Assembly: GCA_037179385.1 (NCBI GenBank)
Contig: CM074185.1
Coordinates: 9,605,371 to 9,669,370 of the forward strand
Direction: 5' to 3'
Origin: Holothuria scabra
Taxonomy: Eukaryota; Echinodermata; Holothuroidea; Aspidochirotida; Holothuriidae
Length of the DNA stretch: 64,000 bases
Shown: positions 54,126 through 64,000 of the stretch, piece by piece
How the letters are laid out: every line of letters begins with the position of its first letter
Numbering within the stretch: position 1 is the first letter of the stretch
Program-made: the position numbers and the translations under genes
The notes under the pieces: model-generated
Told to the model about the DNA's origin: nothing
Seen by the model: only the letters and a program-made list of their open reading frames with translations
The model's database searches: none

Positions 54126-56532
54126 CAGGGGTGGCGCCAGGATTTGCCCGACAGGGGGGGGGGGCAGCATTTTAAGGCCCCGACAAAGGTGGTGACTTAG
54201 TCCCGGTGGGACGTGACTCGGCAGAATTTGAGGCGCGCGAAATTTTGGACCCTCTTTTTAACAAATACTTAAAAATCTGGAGTTTATTTTGAAGAAAAAA
54301 ATTAAAATTTTCCAAACAATTTTGACTTTTGAAAGGACCATAAAAAAGTTGGGGTGTTTATTGAAGAATCTATCCTTCATATGGGCAAAATCAAAAACGT
54401 TTTGTACGCAACAGCTGGAATTCTGATGAGGTTTTGCATGTGACCGTGCGAAGTTTACGTACTAGGGTCTCAAGACGAGACTAGAACGCTGCCCGAAACG
54501 TTTTTCCCTTTTTTAACGAAGATTTGAAGATTAGGAGCTTATTATATTGCAGAAATTTGGGGATTTAATATAAGAAAATATGTTTTTTGCAAGGTTAAAA
54601 TAAAAAATTTGGGTTCTTTATTAAGTGATATGCCTTTCAAGAGCAAAATTAGGTAGAATGTCGGGGTGATTTAAAAAGTTGGTTTTAAGTGCTGTACTGA
54701 ATATCCATCGATATAGGAAAATTTTGTCACTTTGAACAATCTGAAGCTTATATTGGGGAAAAATTGTAATTTAAGACAGACCTTCTTATAAGAAAAATCA
54801 AGTAGGGGTGATCTGTAGTTTTGTTGGGGTTACTGAATATCATCAGGCAGATTAAGGCCCTCGGACCATATTCGAAAATTTTCCCGCGGAAAAGTTTGGC
54901 TTCCCATATATTTGAAGTTTTATATCTTATATATTGAAATATATAGGCCTACGGGAGCGTTTCGGTTTGGGAGGGGACAGAATTTGTCCCGAAAAATGTA
55001 ATCCTGTCCGAAAAAGCACATGGATTTTTTTGAAAAATTGAGAACCACCAGACAGCAGGAAAAGGCATTTCCCGGGCTGGTAAGGTAATTAGAAACAAAG
55101 TAGTCATTAATTTGAGCTTTCTTTCACAATTAAAATTTCACTTTATTAAACTGTCCCAAAACGAAGAATAATATGCCAGCATGCATTGTTTCGGTAAGTA
55201 ATCTGTTCGCCCAAAATATCTAAGCGGAGCGCAACCACCAGTTGGTACAGAAAATTGTTAAAAAATCTAGTCCCTCAGACTGTCAAACAGACGGAAATGG
55301 CATTTCCCAGACTTGTAACTAGAAATGAAGCCATCGTTATTTTGAGCTATCCTTTGAAATGAATGTTTAAATTCAACAGAAAAAAGGTCCAACTTGCTAT
55401 AAGTGGATCAGAAAATTCCCAGATAAAAGGTACTGCTACAATTAGATGTACTGGTCTTGTCCCTTTTTCTTTTTTTTTTTGGGGGGGGGGGGTGGGACTG
55501 TGCAACGGAATTGAAATCATACTAATGTGTTTGACTCTTCTAGGAATCTTCGTTGTATTCAATTGCAAGATCCAAGTTGAAATTTTCTACGTGACTGCCC
55601 TAACCCCAGACTAAAAATGATTTTACTTTCGACGTATTTGAAAATATGTCACGTTACAAGGTGGTTTTAAATGAATTTTCAGTCAGACTTATGGGGAGAC
55701 ATCCTCACGCTACTGTTTATCATTATGTGTAGCTCAAAACATCCTGGCCAATTCTTATTACCGTTGCTAGAATTCGGCTTTCGGGGCAGGCCAGATGGCA
55801 GATCATTGGACACTGCATGCACCTGAAAAACCTCTCGTCTGTTTTTTGTCAGGAAAATTCGGAATTGTGAGTTTCCTTGAAGAATATGGTCTTCTAGTGA
55901 GCAAAACCAAGAGGACCGTCCGGATTACTGAAGTTTATAAGACCCGCATCTTTTATCAGTTTAAGGTGGGCATTCAGATGAAGGTTCCCCGACGAGATTG
56001 GGTTTTCTCAACAAGAGGGGAAAGGGCAGCCTTCCCCGACGGGGGTATGACCTTGAAAATTGAAGATACGATGAGGGATAACAGAGCTTGTAAGAAGTGA
56101 TTAAAACAGATTCAGATAGACATAAAAATACCGTTACAAAAGAATTAGTTCAAAAAGAAAAAAGTTCACTATTATCCTCCCAGTAACTTCAGTCCTTATC
56201 CTTCATTTTAGACCTCCCCGAAGGAAATTGCCGTCAGTTCCACGACGGGGAGGAGATAGGACAAGGTACATGAAATGAGGTATAACCGAGCAAAGAAGAA
56301 GTGATTGAAAATCGATTCTAATGTGTATTAAAATAGCATTTCAAGACAAAAAAAGTTTACCCATCCAGTAATTTCAGTCCTTGTAGGCTTTTTTTCTTTC
56401 TCTCTTTTTTTTTTTTTATTTTTTTTTATTTTTTAAGCCTCCCCGACGAAATGGCCGACCTTCCCCGACGGGGAGCCAGTGGTCCCCGACGGGGGGCCAT
56501 GGCCCCCAGGCCCCCCGCTGGCGCCACCCCTG
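54126..56532. mobile_element. 2.4-kb hAT-like element nested in the 7.5-kb element
   Basis: The ends read CAGGGGTGGCGCCAGG and (minus strand) CAGGGGTGGCGCCAGC. The flanks AAAGTGTG (54118-54125) and GAAGTGTG (56533-56540) match at 7 of 8. The interior carries two minus-strand copies of the widespread TTTCCGG core (near 55070 and 55210) and a diverged tandem duplication of about 185 bp (56078-56400). No transposase is readable. Confidence 0.75.
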
Positions 56533-57173
56533 GAAGTGTGTGAATCGAGGGGCAAGAACTGTGATTGCAGGGGCACAAAATTTTCTCTTAACATCCTGTG
56601 TACAATTTCAATTTTCATCTGGCGGGGAAGTAATATTTTTGGTGCAGCATTATCCGTAAAGCCCCTCCCCCTGTGGCTACGTACCTGGTTTGGTCTTTAA
56701 CACATCCAGCTCGAATACGGCGCAAGTAATTTCCTTAAGTCGTCTCTTATATTATGACAGGCGGGAAATATCGCGTGTTAGTCTCCTACACACTGCGTGA
56801 GGTACACTGTTTTATCCCAGGCCTACACAAAATTCAGTGGTCCGTCTGTATGTTGTTATTCCTCCAAACATGATAGTGTGTCGTCAATGCATAAGGTCTC
56901 ATCTAGAAATCCCAAAGGTTAGGATTTCTTTGTAAGGTCTATGACACGATTACGCGCAATACAATTTTTCATGTCTCCAGGAAGTGACGTTTCTTCAACC
57001 GATCCGGTCTCTTTCTTTGCGTAACTATAGCTGAATACGCAAGCGCATTATTTTCTTGTATGTAGAAGCAACAATTACTACAGTAACGTTTTTTTTTAAA
57101 TTGCTAGAAAAATGTACAGTGATAGCCTCTGGATAGTTCAGGGAACAAAGTTTACGTAAGAAAAAATACTTCC

Positions 57174-57678
57174 GGGTCTTCGTTTTATAGCTGGTTGGGT
57201 CTTCGTTTTATAGGTCTTCGTTTTATAGGTCTTCGTTTTATAGCTAGTAGGGTCTTCGTTTTATAGGTCTTCGTTTAGCTAGTTGGGTCTTCGTTTTATA
57301 GGTCTTCGTTTTATAGCTAGTTGGGTCTTCGTTTTATAGGTCTTCGTTTTATAGCTAGTAGGGTCTTCGTTTTATAGGTCTTCGTTTTATAGCTAGTAGG
57401 GTCTTCGTTTTATAGGTCTTCGTTTTATAGCTAGTTGGGTCTTCGTTTTATAGGTCTTCGTTTTATAGCTAGTTGGGTCTTCGTTTTATAGGTCTTCGTT
57501 TTATAGCTAGTTGGGTCTTCGTTTTATAGGTCTTCGTTTTATAGCTAGTTGGGTCTTCGTTTTATAGGTCTTCGTTTTATAGCTAGTTGGGTCTTCGTTT
57601 TATAGGTCTTCGTTTTATAGCTAGTTGGGTCTTCGTTTTATAGGTCTTAGGTCTTCGGTCTTTGTTTTATAGACACCC
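57174..57678. repeat. Right arm, inverted tandem 38-bp repeats
   Basis: About thirteen units of the reverse complement of the left-arm repeat (GGTCTTCGTTTTATAGCTAG). Some units carry AGTAGGG instead of AGTTGGG, and the arm is almost twice as long as the left one. Confidence 0.95.
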
Positions 57679-57687
57679 TTAATATCA

Positions 57688-59143
57688 TGTTTAAACAATA
57701 CAAAACGTCCACGCAATCGGGGTTTTCCACTGAGGTCTGCATGTCGCAAAATCTGGATAGGGTGGAGAGCGCAGTTGCGAACTGGTGAAGAACAAACGGT
57801 GTATTCAACCGACTAACATTGGTCTGTCGTGGTGGGCAAGGTATTCGGTGTTCTGGGGGATGGGTCCGAGGGGAAAGGTTTGCCTTTTTCAGGAGGACTG
57901 AAGCGCCAAGCGCTGCTATTTTTGAAATGTTTCCAAGAATATTTAAACATCACCGCCAATAGGGGGGGGGGGTGCTCTGTTGCTCGGTCAAAATTGTCCC
58001 CAGTAATTGTCTCAACTAGTTGATTTACCGCGACAACTGCAACAGGTGGGGCAAGTCCCTCATTGGGTTTGCTACCGACCTGGTAATATTATTCAGGGCG
58101 TAGCCTACTCAGTAAAAGTGGAAAGAGTTTGGAAGACTTTATTTCATCTTCCCATTTCGTACAATTCCTTTTCGGAGATTTAATTGGGAGCGAAAATTGG
58201 AAAATCGTTTTTCTTTTTCGTTGTAACATTGTAAAATCTTCCAAAACCCTACCATGCGTAGCGCCTCTGTGGCTGCATCCCCCTTTAGGCTGCCGCCCCT
58301 TCTTTTTTCTAAGCCATTAGCTGGACGGTAAAAATCGCCCGCCCCGTGGGCTATCAAAACCCATTATTGTCCTTCACTTGGTACCCCACTTGATTTGTAA
58401 GCCTATACGAAATCGGTACAGAGTTGCAGAGGTAACTCCCATAATGGGAATACCCAGAATTATGTTAGATTCTGTTATCAATGCCAGGTTTCTTAAACTC
58501 GTATACTTTACTGTGGCTGGTTGCAAACTGTTATGTTCCCATTAAGTGTGAACTTCCTTATGTTGTGATAGCTCCCTGGGGATATTAGTGAAGGAATGAG
58601 CATTCATTTGTGCTGAAACTCCAAACCAACGATTTCGGGGTTACATTATTTTTATAGTCACTATAGTGTTTGGAAAATACCTATTGCGCAATGCCGTCAC
58701 TAGATCACCGCCTAGCAGACGTCTAAATGTTTGATCTCAACTTGGCAAACGCTCATCGAGTAGCTGGCTAGAAAAACACAGACTATCAGAAGGGGTGTCA
58801 ATTCTTTGAAGCTAGTTAGTTAGTTCACTGTATTAGTTCGATGGTTTGTAAGGTAGGGAGTCATATACATATAGACACATACATATATGCGTTTGCGGCA
58901 CCTAGCTCTCGGGCCGGGGATACGCACAATTCACTGTTAGAGTGCGGATATTCTGTTCCTCCTAATGAACCGGCGATAGTCACATGTTTTACACCAGGAA
59001 ACTAGGGATACCATAAATCTACACACAAATGTACAAGTGAATTAAAACTTAAAACGTGGAATAGGGGATGTACCTCAGATTAAGCTGTTAAGCTACAGGC
59101 GCTTATCTGACAGCCCACTTAGCATCATATTTTGGACATTTAA
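57688..59143. other. Intergenic, nothing recognised
   Basis: A poly-G tract at 57962-57971 and short frames without context. Confidence 0.45.
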
Positions 59144-59449
59144 AGGCCCAATTTTCTTATCCCAAACAGTACCAATTCTCCTAACCTTCTTAATTAAGCC
59201 CCTCCCACAATTGCCTGGAATTCACCCTCCTCCAGACACATTCTCATTTTATTGCTTCAGGGTGAATATAGAAAGCTCAATGTGTATAATCAAAACACTA
59301 TCAGAACAATTCGTGCTGTGTTAAGGTTTAGTACTCTGCGTTTAGTACTCTGCATTGTCTGAATTAGCAGCCAATTAAAAAGCTGAGCCAGTTGAGAGTT
59401 TCTGTTACCATATACTAGAAGTGTAGTTTGGGGTGAGAGGATTGTCCCT
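59144..59449. mobile_element. TTAA-flanked element, family 3, copy C
   Basis: TTAA at 59140-59143 and 59450-59453 flanks 306 bp. The left end has AGGCCCAATTTTCTTATCCC; the minus-strand right end has AGGGACAATCCTCTCACCCC. It matches 25047-25343 along its length, and lies just downstream of the TRIM-NHL gene's polyadenylation signal. Confidence 0.8.
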
Positions 59450-59579
59450 TTAAAAACCGGGGATATCCCCAGTTCGAGGGGTGTTCCCAGTTCTTAAGAA
59501 TTCATGAGTGTCCCCGATTGACCCAAGAAACGCACGCATACTCACGCATCCAAAAACAAACACAAAACACACACACATA

Positions 59580-59585
59580 TTTATT
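59580..59585 (-). terminator. Polyadenylation signal of the TRIM-NHL gene
   Basis: AATAAA on the minus strand, 37 bp after the stop codon. Confidence 0.65.
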
Positions 59586-59622
59586 AATAAGCACCTAAGA
59601 TATATATTTCATTTCTTGCGCC

Positions 59623-61269
59623 TCACAAAATGAAAGCTTTCAAAGATCCGTCTTTCTGTCTTCCCGGACTGTCGACTACGAAAGCAATTGACGATGGCGG
59701 GTCTAAAGAAGATGTGATGGTTATTCCAATCGGACGCTCCAAATAATCTTGAGCATTTCGAAAGAAACCTAAAAAATCACCATCGTTGTTGTATACGTAA
59801 ATATTGCCCGATGCCGGAATATTTCCTTGCCTACTGCCACTGGAGCTATGGTCGCTCTTTTTGTCGATTTGCGCAGTGACGTAGATGTTGTCGTCATTAT
59901 CGATGTCAATTCCATAAGGTCTCGCAGACCTTTGACCCATCCAGAGGTTGACTCGTTTAACTAGTGTATCGTTGAAAACGTTGATGATTTTTATGAAATT
60001 TTCATTCCCTTGTTCACCCTGATCTGCTATATACAGTTTGTCCCCTTGTTTGTTCATAACTGCCATTTGTGGATTATGAAGAGCATCCTCTTTACTTCTG
60101 GTCATATATCTAATTACTTTCATGTATCGGTAGCTTTGATTAAACACAATAACATGCTTAAGGTCATTATCAACGATAAAAATATTCCCACTTGCGCTGG
60201 AGACAGCTACCCCAGTTGGTTTTTGTACGTAAGGATGACCAAACTGAGTTGGAAGTTCGTCTAATGTCTCATAAACATGAATGCATTTATTTCCCATATC
60301 TGTCACAAACACTTTGTTGTGAAATGTGACGATAGCCATTGGCGCAAACGACTCCACCATGTTTTCTGGCACCCTAAGCTTTTTGATTTCCCTGCCGATT
60401 TTATCTACAAGAAATACAGCTTTCGCTATGCCATCGGTAACCAAGAAATGTCCATTGAACTCAGATACATCTCGAGGACCCTTCAAAGGTCCTTTGATCT
60501 CACATCCAAGTATACCACGTGGTATAACGGGGAACTCTATTGGAGATCCCTTTATGGGAACGCCATTCAGCTGTACCGTAAACACATGCAGACCACATTG
60601 CCTAAGTAAGTAAGTAATGAAGCATTTACCTTCTTGGGTAATAGTCGCTTTGATTTCTATCGGTTGATACGAAGATGGGCGTGGTTTGAGATGAAGCAGT
60701 GCCTTAATATCATGAGTGCCATGCAAAGTCGGCATAATGTGGCCAAATTGATCGCGCAGTTGGACAAACATGGTAAAATCCTCACCAACCGTCAACCTCT
60801 TCAAATCACTTGTATCTATGCCAGTCACTTCCGACTTTAGTGGGTCGGCCTCACTGGAGGGTTGTATGCGACGCGTTGGTTCAAAATATACGCCAGCTGT
60901 GGGTACCAATGTTGGTAAGTGGTGGACTCTCTGTTCGGATGACTGGACGTTATGAAGAATTTGCAACTGAGGAGAATATGTGCATGGACTAGTCGCAAAA
61001 GGCTGCATACTTGAAGGCAAGTGTTTAATATTTTCTGCAAGGCTTTCTAGTGCTGTTTGGGTAGGCCATGATGCATGAAAGCCTTCGGGTGGTATGACGT
61101 GAACCTGCCTACACTTTGGACAGCATACACAGTACCCAAAAGCGGACTGGACAATCCTTTGTTCCAGACATTTCTCACAGAAAATGTGTTGGCATGGTAG
61201 TGTCTTCGGGCGTGTCCATATATTAAGGCAAATGAGACATTTCACTGTCTCACGTATACCGTCTGTACT
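59623..61269 (-). CDS. RING-filamin-NHL protein (TRIM-NHL type), probable E3 ubiquitin ligase
   Basis: A single large exon of about 548 codons. In order: a C3HC4 RING at the start (KCLICLN, LPCQHIFCEKC, CPKC); a roughly 90-residue linker; a filamin/IG-like domain from about LKRLTVGEDFTMFVQLRDQFG to GVPIKGSPIEFPV; then a beta-propeller of NHL repeats (for example FLVTDGIAKAVFLVD, VFVTDMGNKCIHVY, IFIVDNDLKHVIVF, LYIADQG, IYVTAQ) ending in KAFIL. TRIM-NHL proteins are cytoplasmic ubiquitin ligases whose propeller binds RNA or protein. The linker has neither the Cys/His pattern of a B-box nor a long heptad coiled coil, unlike TRIM2, TRIM3 and TRIM71. The exon begins at an acceptor (TTTTTTCAG) at 61270; the open frame continues to an ATG at 61317, but that stretch reads like intron. 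Codons are intact. Confidence 0.9.
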   Translation of the reverse strand, partial: STDGIRETVKCLICLNIWTRPKTLPCQHIFCEKCLEQRIVQSAFGYCVCCPKCRQVHVIPPEGFHASWPTQTALESLAENIKHLPSSMQPFATSPCTYSPQLQILHNVQSSEQRVHHLPTLVPTAGVYFEPTRRIQPSSEADPLKSEVTGIDTSDLKRLTVGEDFTMFVQLRDQFGHIMPTLHGTHDIKALLHLKPRPSSYQPIEIKATITQEGKCFITYLLRQCGLHVFTVQLNGVPIKGSPIEFPVIPRGILGCEIKGPLKGPRDVSEFNGHFLVTDGIAKAVFLVDKIGREIKKLRVPENMVESFAPMAIVTFHNKVFVTDMGNKCIHVYETLDELPTQFGHPYVQKPTGVAVSSASGNIFIVDNDLKHVIVFNQSYRYMKVIRYMTRSKEDALHNPQMAVMNKQGDKLYIADQGEQGNENFIKIINVFNDTLVKRVNLWMGQRSARPYGIDIDNDDNIYVTAQIDKKSDHSSSGSRQGNIPASGNIYVYNNDGDFLGFFRNAQDYLERPIGITITSSLDPPSSIAFVVDSPGRQKDGSLKAFIL

Positions 61270-61352
61270 CTGAAAAAATAAAACGTAATTCTTAGTAATG
61301 CACAACATATAACACAATTATACGTCCTTTTCTTTATCAAATTAAATGGTAC

Positions 61353-61370
61353 CTGATTTGGTAACCCCAT
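61353..61370 (-). CDS. Candidate 18-nt leader exon of the TRIM-NHL gene
   Basis: ATG at 61370 gives MGLPNQ and then a possible donor, CAG|GTACCA, in phase 0, matching the acceptor at 61270 across an 83-bp intron. The donor is weak at position +5. Alternatives are the ATG at 61317 or a more distant first exon. Confidence 0.35.
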
Positions 61371-64000
61371 CTAGCCAGGGGTGCTACAGTGAAGTCTTAT
61401 AAGCCGAAAATGATTTAATACAATTTTTCAGCTTAAAGTCCTCATGTCCTTCAATGTTCCGTATGCCTTTCAAATTAATGTGCCATTGGCTTAAAGGGAC
61501 TACATACCAATGGAAAATGACGCAAACTACATAACAAGTTAAACTGCCCAACCTAACTTTCGTGTTTTTCCCTTATGATATTTCCTTCTTTTCTTTTCCT
61601 TCTCTTTGCTGTACGACCCGCATTTTTATTCCCCTCAACCCAAATAATTCTAATGTAAAATTCTAAACTTGAACTAAACAGCACCAATAAAATCTTTCGT
61701 TTTCGTCTGTTTTCGGTTCAGAACTAACGTTCAACCTCCTTTCAATAATCTTATCGTTTTCTTTAAGTAGTTTTTTATTTCTTTTTGGACACGTGTTTTA
61801 CCAATCCATTCCTCGTTCAACACGTAGCCATGTTCGTGTCAGGCCTGACTAATTTTGCCTTTGAGGCTGTTGTGTTTTTGTCGGGTTGATTCGATGGGAA
61901 TCTGTGACCCTCTATAAAGCTCACAGAACATTCTGTAACTCGAGAAATACTTCACTTAACAACATCAGTGTACAACCAAAAAGCGCAAAATGTCTCTTGG
62001 AACCTAAATTTATCAATAAAATTTTTGATAAATATGTGTTGTGTCGGAAAAACATTTAAAAAAAAAAAAATATTAAAAAGAGGGCACAAGCGGGGACCGA
62101 AGGGGTCATGGATGGCACTGCTGCAGCTAGAGGGGGGGGGGGGAGGGGTTCATGCCCTGTAATCGAATTCTTAAAATATACACCTAAACGTATTGCCCAT
62201 ACACACCTGAAAAAATGCAATTCATCAGCCAATGTTTTTTTATTCGAGTCACTCGGAAGTAGCCGCCAGTCCCCAAAATGAAAATCGTTTGAAACTATTC
62301 TATTTTTGAGTCATTTCACTGAATTTTGAAAGAGTCAATTGTCTCAGTCACGACATTCATAAAAACCTGCTAGACTAGCAGCCAACCAGGCCTTAGCAGG
62401 CTGCTAAGATAAGTGGCTAGTTGCCTGATCCATAGTTGACTGCTATTTTCCTAAAACCCTGCTAGGCACTTTGCTAGGTAGTTGTCAACTAAGATCACTG
62501 GTAGCATTTAGTTGTTTTGGAGGGCGATCCCCAACTAATCCCCATCTGACTGGTTGGATACTAAATTTAATTCATAAAAAGGAACTTAATAATAGTTGAC
62601 TGCTAAGTTGCATGCTAACTTTAGAGGTGATCTTGGGCACTTCTATCCATGGGCGTCCGCAGAAAAAAGTCGGGGGGGGGGGGGGGTGGGGCAAAATTTC
62701 TAGGGAGGGGCAAAACCTCCAAGTCACCATAAATTGACACAAAGCATGCAAAAACTTCAGCCCAAAATGCCTCCCAGATCGGGGGAAATGGCGTTTCCAA
62801 AGCCTATTTTTCGCATAGAAACTTGGAAAACACGTTTTGTTCGGGTTTTTGCTTTGATTTTTATACGTTTTTCAAATTTTTGATTTTCCAGGGGGGCAAG
62901 TGCCCCCCCCTTGCCCATACCTGCGGACGCCCATGGTTCTATCATTAGTTGGCAACTAAATTCTTCATCCTTCAAGGCTAGAATTGACTCTTGCCTGCGT
63001 AGCAGACTGTAGGGCATATTACTTGTTCAGTCATATATGAAGCCTTAAAGGGGGATTGAACCCGAACGTATGGCTAGACGATTCCTTGAATTGGCGCAAC
63101 TGCATCAGGCACTGAGGGAGGAAAGGGACATGCGTAGTCCAATTGATATTTTCACTGATGCAGACTTGTTCAAGACAGGGGAACGTCAAAATCTATGATA
63201 TATGGAACTATCTACGTACACAGGGCAGGGAAGAAATTTTATTTGGTGACTAGTTGCTATGGGGGTCTAAGCAGCCAGGAGGAGGACGCCACCCTCAGGG
63301 CTTTTGGAATTTTTTTAGAATATAATGCAATGTAAAATAGTGCAATATTTGTTGTTCTAACCACAGTTTCTTCAAGTCGTGCCCAGAACAGTATATAAAA
63401 AATCTGTACAGTGGGTCTATTCTTCAAATGAAACGCGGATTTGCTAAGTGGTCTACCGACCTCTAAACCATTAGAGTCATGACTAAGGAACTTGGTCAAA
63501 TCGAAGCTTCTGAGAGTTAGGCTGTCGGGCACGCAAGTCAGGATATATCACCTTGGGCCCTGATTACAAATAATTTGGAGGCGTGGACTATATAATATTC
63601 ATCAAGACTACAGTGACACAATACCCGAAAGGAGGGTAACGTTTGTGGGTATTTCTACCAGCTCGACCAGCACGAAATGAACTTCATAATCAGTAGTGGA
63701 TCCAAGATATGTAGCCTACTAGGTGAGGAGCTGGACAATGTGGGAACAGTCCTTCAGCCCAGGGCATTGGGGTAGATAAACGAATTGAAGTATATCAGCA
63801 TTAAGGGAGTTATCTGGGATCTTCAGATGTGATAGTCTTCCGTGGACAATCCATTGCTAGTAGGTTTGACGTCCATATTTCAAAATGGCGGGAATGGTTT
63901 CGTAGGAATCGTAACTTTTGATAATAAAACTTTCATAGAACCTCTTATCTATACGGGTACATGTAAGGTGTCATATGAAAAACAGTAAAATTTTCTATTG
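61371..64000. other. Region upstream of the TRIM-NHL gene
   Basis: No supported gene. It holds the hAT-like element at 62648-62935, set in a patch rich in TGCTAG-like words (62370-62600), G tracts at 62132-62142 and 62672-62685, and a 42-codon ATG frame at 63070. Confidence 0.45.
62648..62935. mobile_element. 288-bp hAT-like element
   Basis: The ends read CATGGGCGTCCGCAG on both sides in inverted orientation. The flanks CTTCTATC (62640-62647) and GTTCTATC (62936-62943) match at 7 of 8. A G tract and a C tract lie inside the ends. No coding capacity. Confidence 0.8.

Larger units (their letters stand above)
50153..57678. mobile_element. 7.5-kb Mutator-like or foldback element with tandem-repeat arms
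   Basis: TTAATATCA stands directly outside both ends (50144-50152 and 57679-57687). A perfect 9-bp duplication is the hallmark of Mutator-like elements. Both ends, read inward, begin GGGTGTCTATAAAACAAAGA and continue CCGAAGACCTAAGACC. The arms then become tandem repeats of TATAAAACGAAGACC and TATAAAACGAAGACCCAACTAGC: 280 bp on the left and about 505 bp on the right. No transposase domain was recognised in the 6.7-kb interior, which contains at least two younger hAT-like insertions (53689 and 54126) and a possible third (50834). So it is probably non-autonomous. Confidence 0.85.

Noticed and set aside
60010..60992. Several + strand frames opposite the TRIM-NHL gene
   Set aside because: They are reverse-strand shadows of the conserved NHL, filamin and linker coding sequence.
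61270..61317. Extra N-terminal residues (MCYMLCITKNYVLFF) of the TRIM-NHL protein
   Set aside because: The stretch ends in a polypyrimidine tract and CAG directly before the RING exon, so it reads as intron. It remains a fallback start if the gene is unspliced.

Overview
This is nuclear DNA from an animal, most likely a marine invertebrate and possibly a non-chordate deuterostome. It has spliced genes with GT-AG introns, AATAAA polyadenylation signals, a RING-filamin-NHL (TRIM-NHL type) gene, a PIF/Harbinger transposon, a long satellite array and many DNA transposons with intact target-site duplications. Nothing bacterial or viral was seen. The phylum is inferred from repeat and gene style only. 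Most of the sequence is transposon-derived; real host coding sequence is about 2.5 kb. Host genes: (1) an unrecognised gene on the + strand, six coding exons from 13573 to 35980, encoding a 268-residue secreted protein with a signal peptide and about nine N-glycosylation sequons; all splice phases agree and a polyadenylation signal follows at 36166. (2) A TRIM-NHL-type gene on the - strand at 59623-61269, with a candidate tiny leader exon at 61353-61370. (3) An orphan exon-like open frame at 49774-49944 (+). Layout: 1-5.1 kb is repeat-rich and includes a 3.6-kb element with CAGTGG-type ends. 5.1-13.5 kb is intergenic and holds two TTAA-flanked elements, one with a near-perfect 111-bp palindrome, and a 973-bp hAT-like element with a perfect 8-bp duplication just upstream of the first exon. 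13.5-36 kb is the secreted-protein gene; its introns contain further TTAA elements, a 2.4-kb foldback element (17060-19471), a 262-bp element with a 7-bp duplication (22344-22605) and, in the last intron, a complete-ended 5.3-kb Harbinger element (30178-35469). The Harbinger element carries two genes on opposite strands whose exons interleave: a MADF/BESS DNA-binding protein (+) and a HARBI1-type DDE nuclease (-). Both are broken by small lesions. 39.1-47.8 kb is a satellite of about 24.5 copies of a 354-bp monomer, and each monomer contains a TTAA-flanked 251-bp unit with inverted ends, so the satellite appears to have grown from a transposon insertion. 50153-57678 is a 7.5-kb element with a perfect 9-bp duplication whose inverted arms are built from tandem 38-bp repeats (Mutator-like or foldback-like); younger hAT-like elements sit inside it. 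The rest is TTAA and hAT-like elements around the TRIM-NHL gene. The candidates for undescribed biology are the interleaved antiparallel Harbinger genes, the transposon-derived satellite, the repeat-armed 9-bp-duplication element and the unfamiliar secreted glycoprotein.
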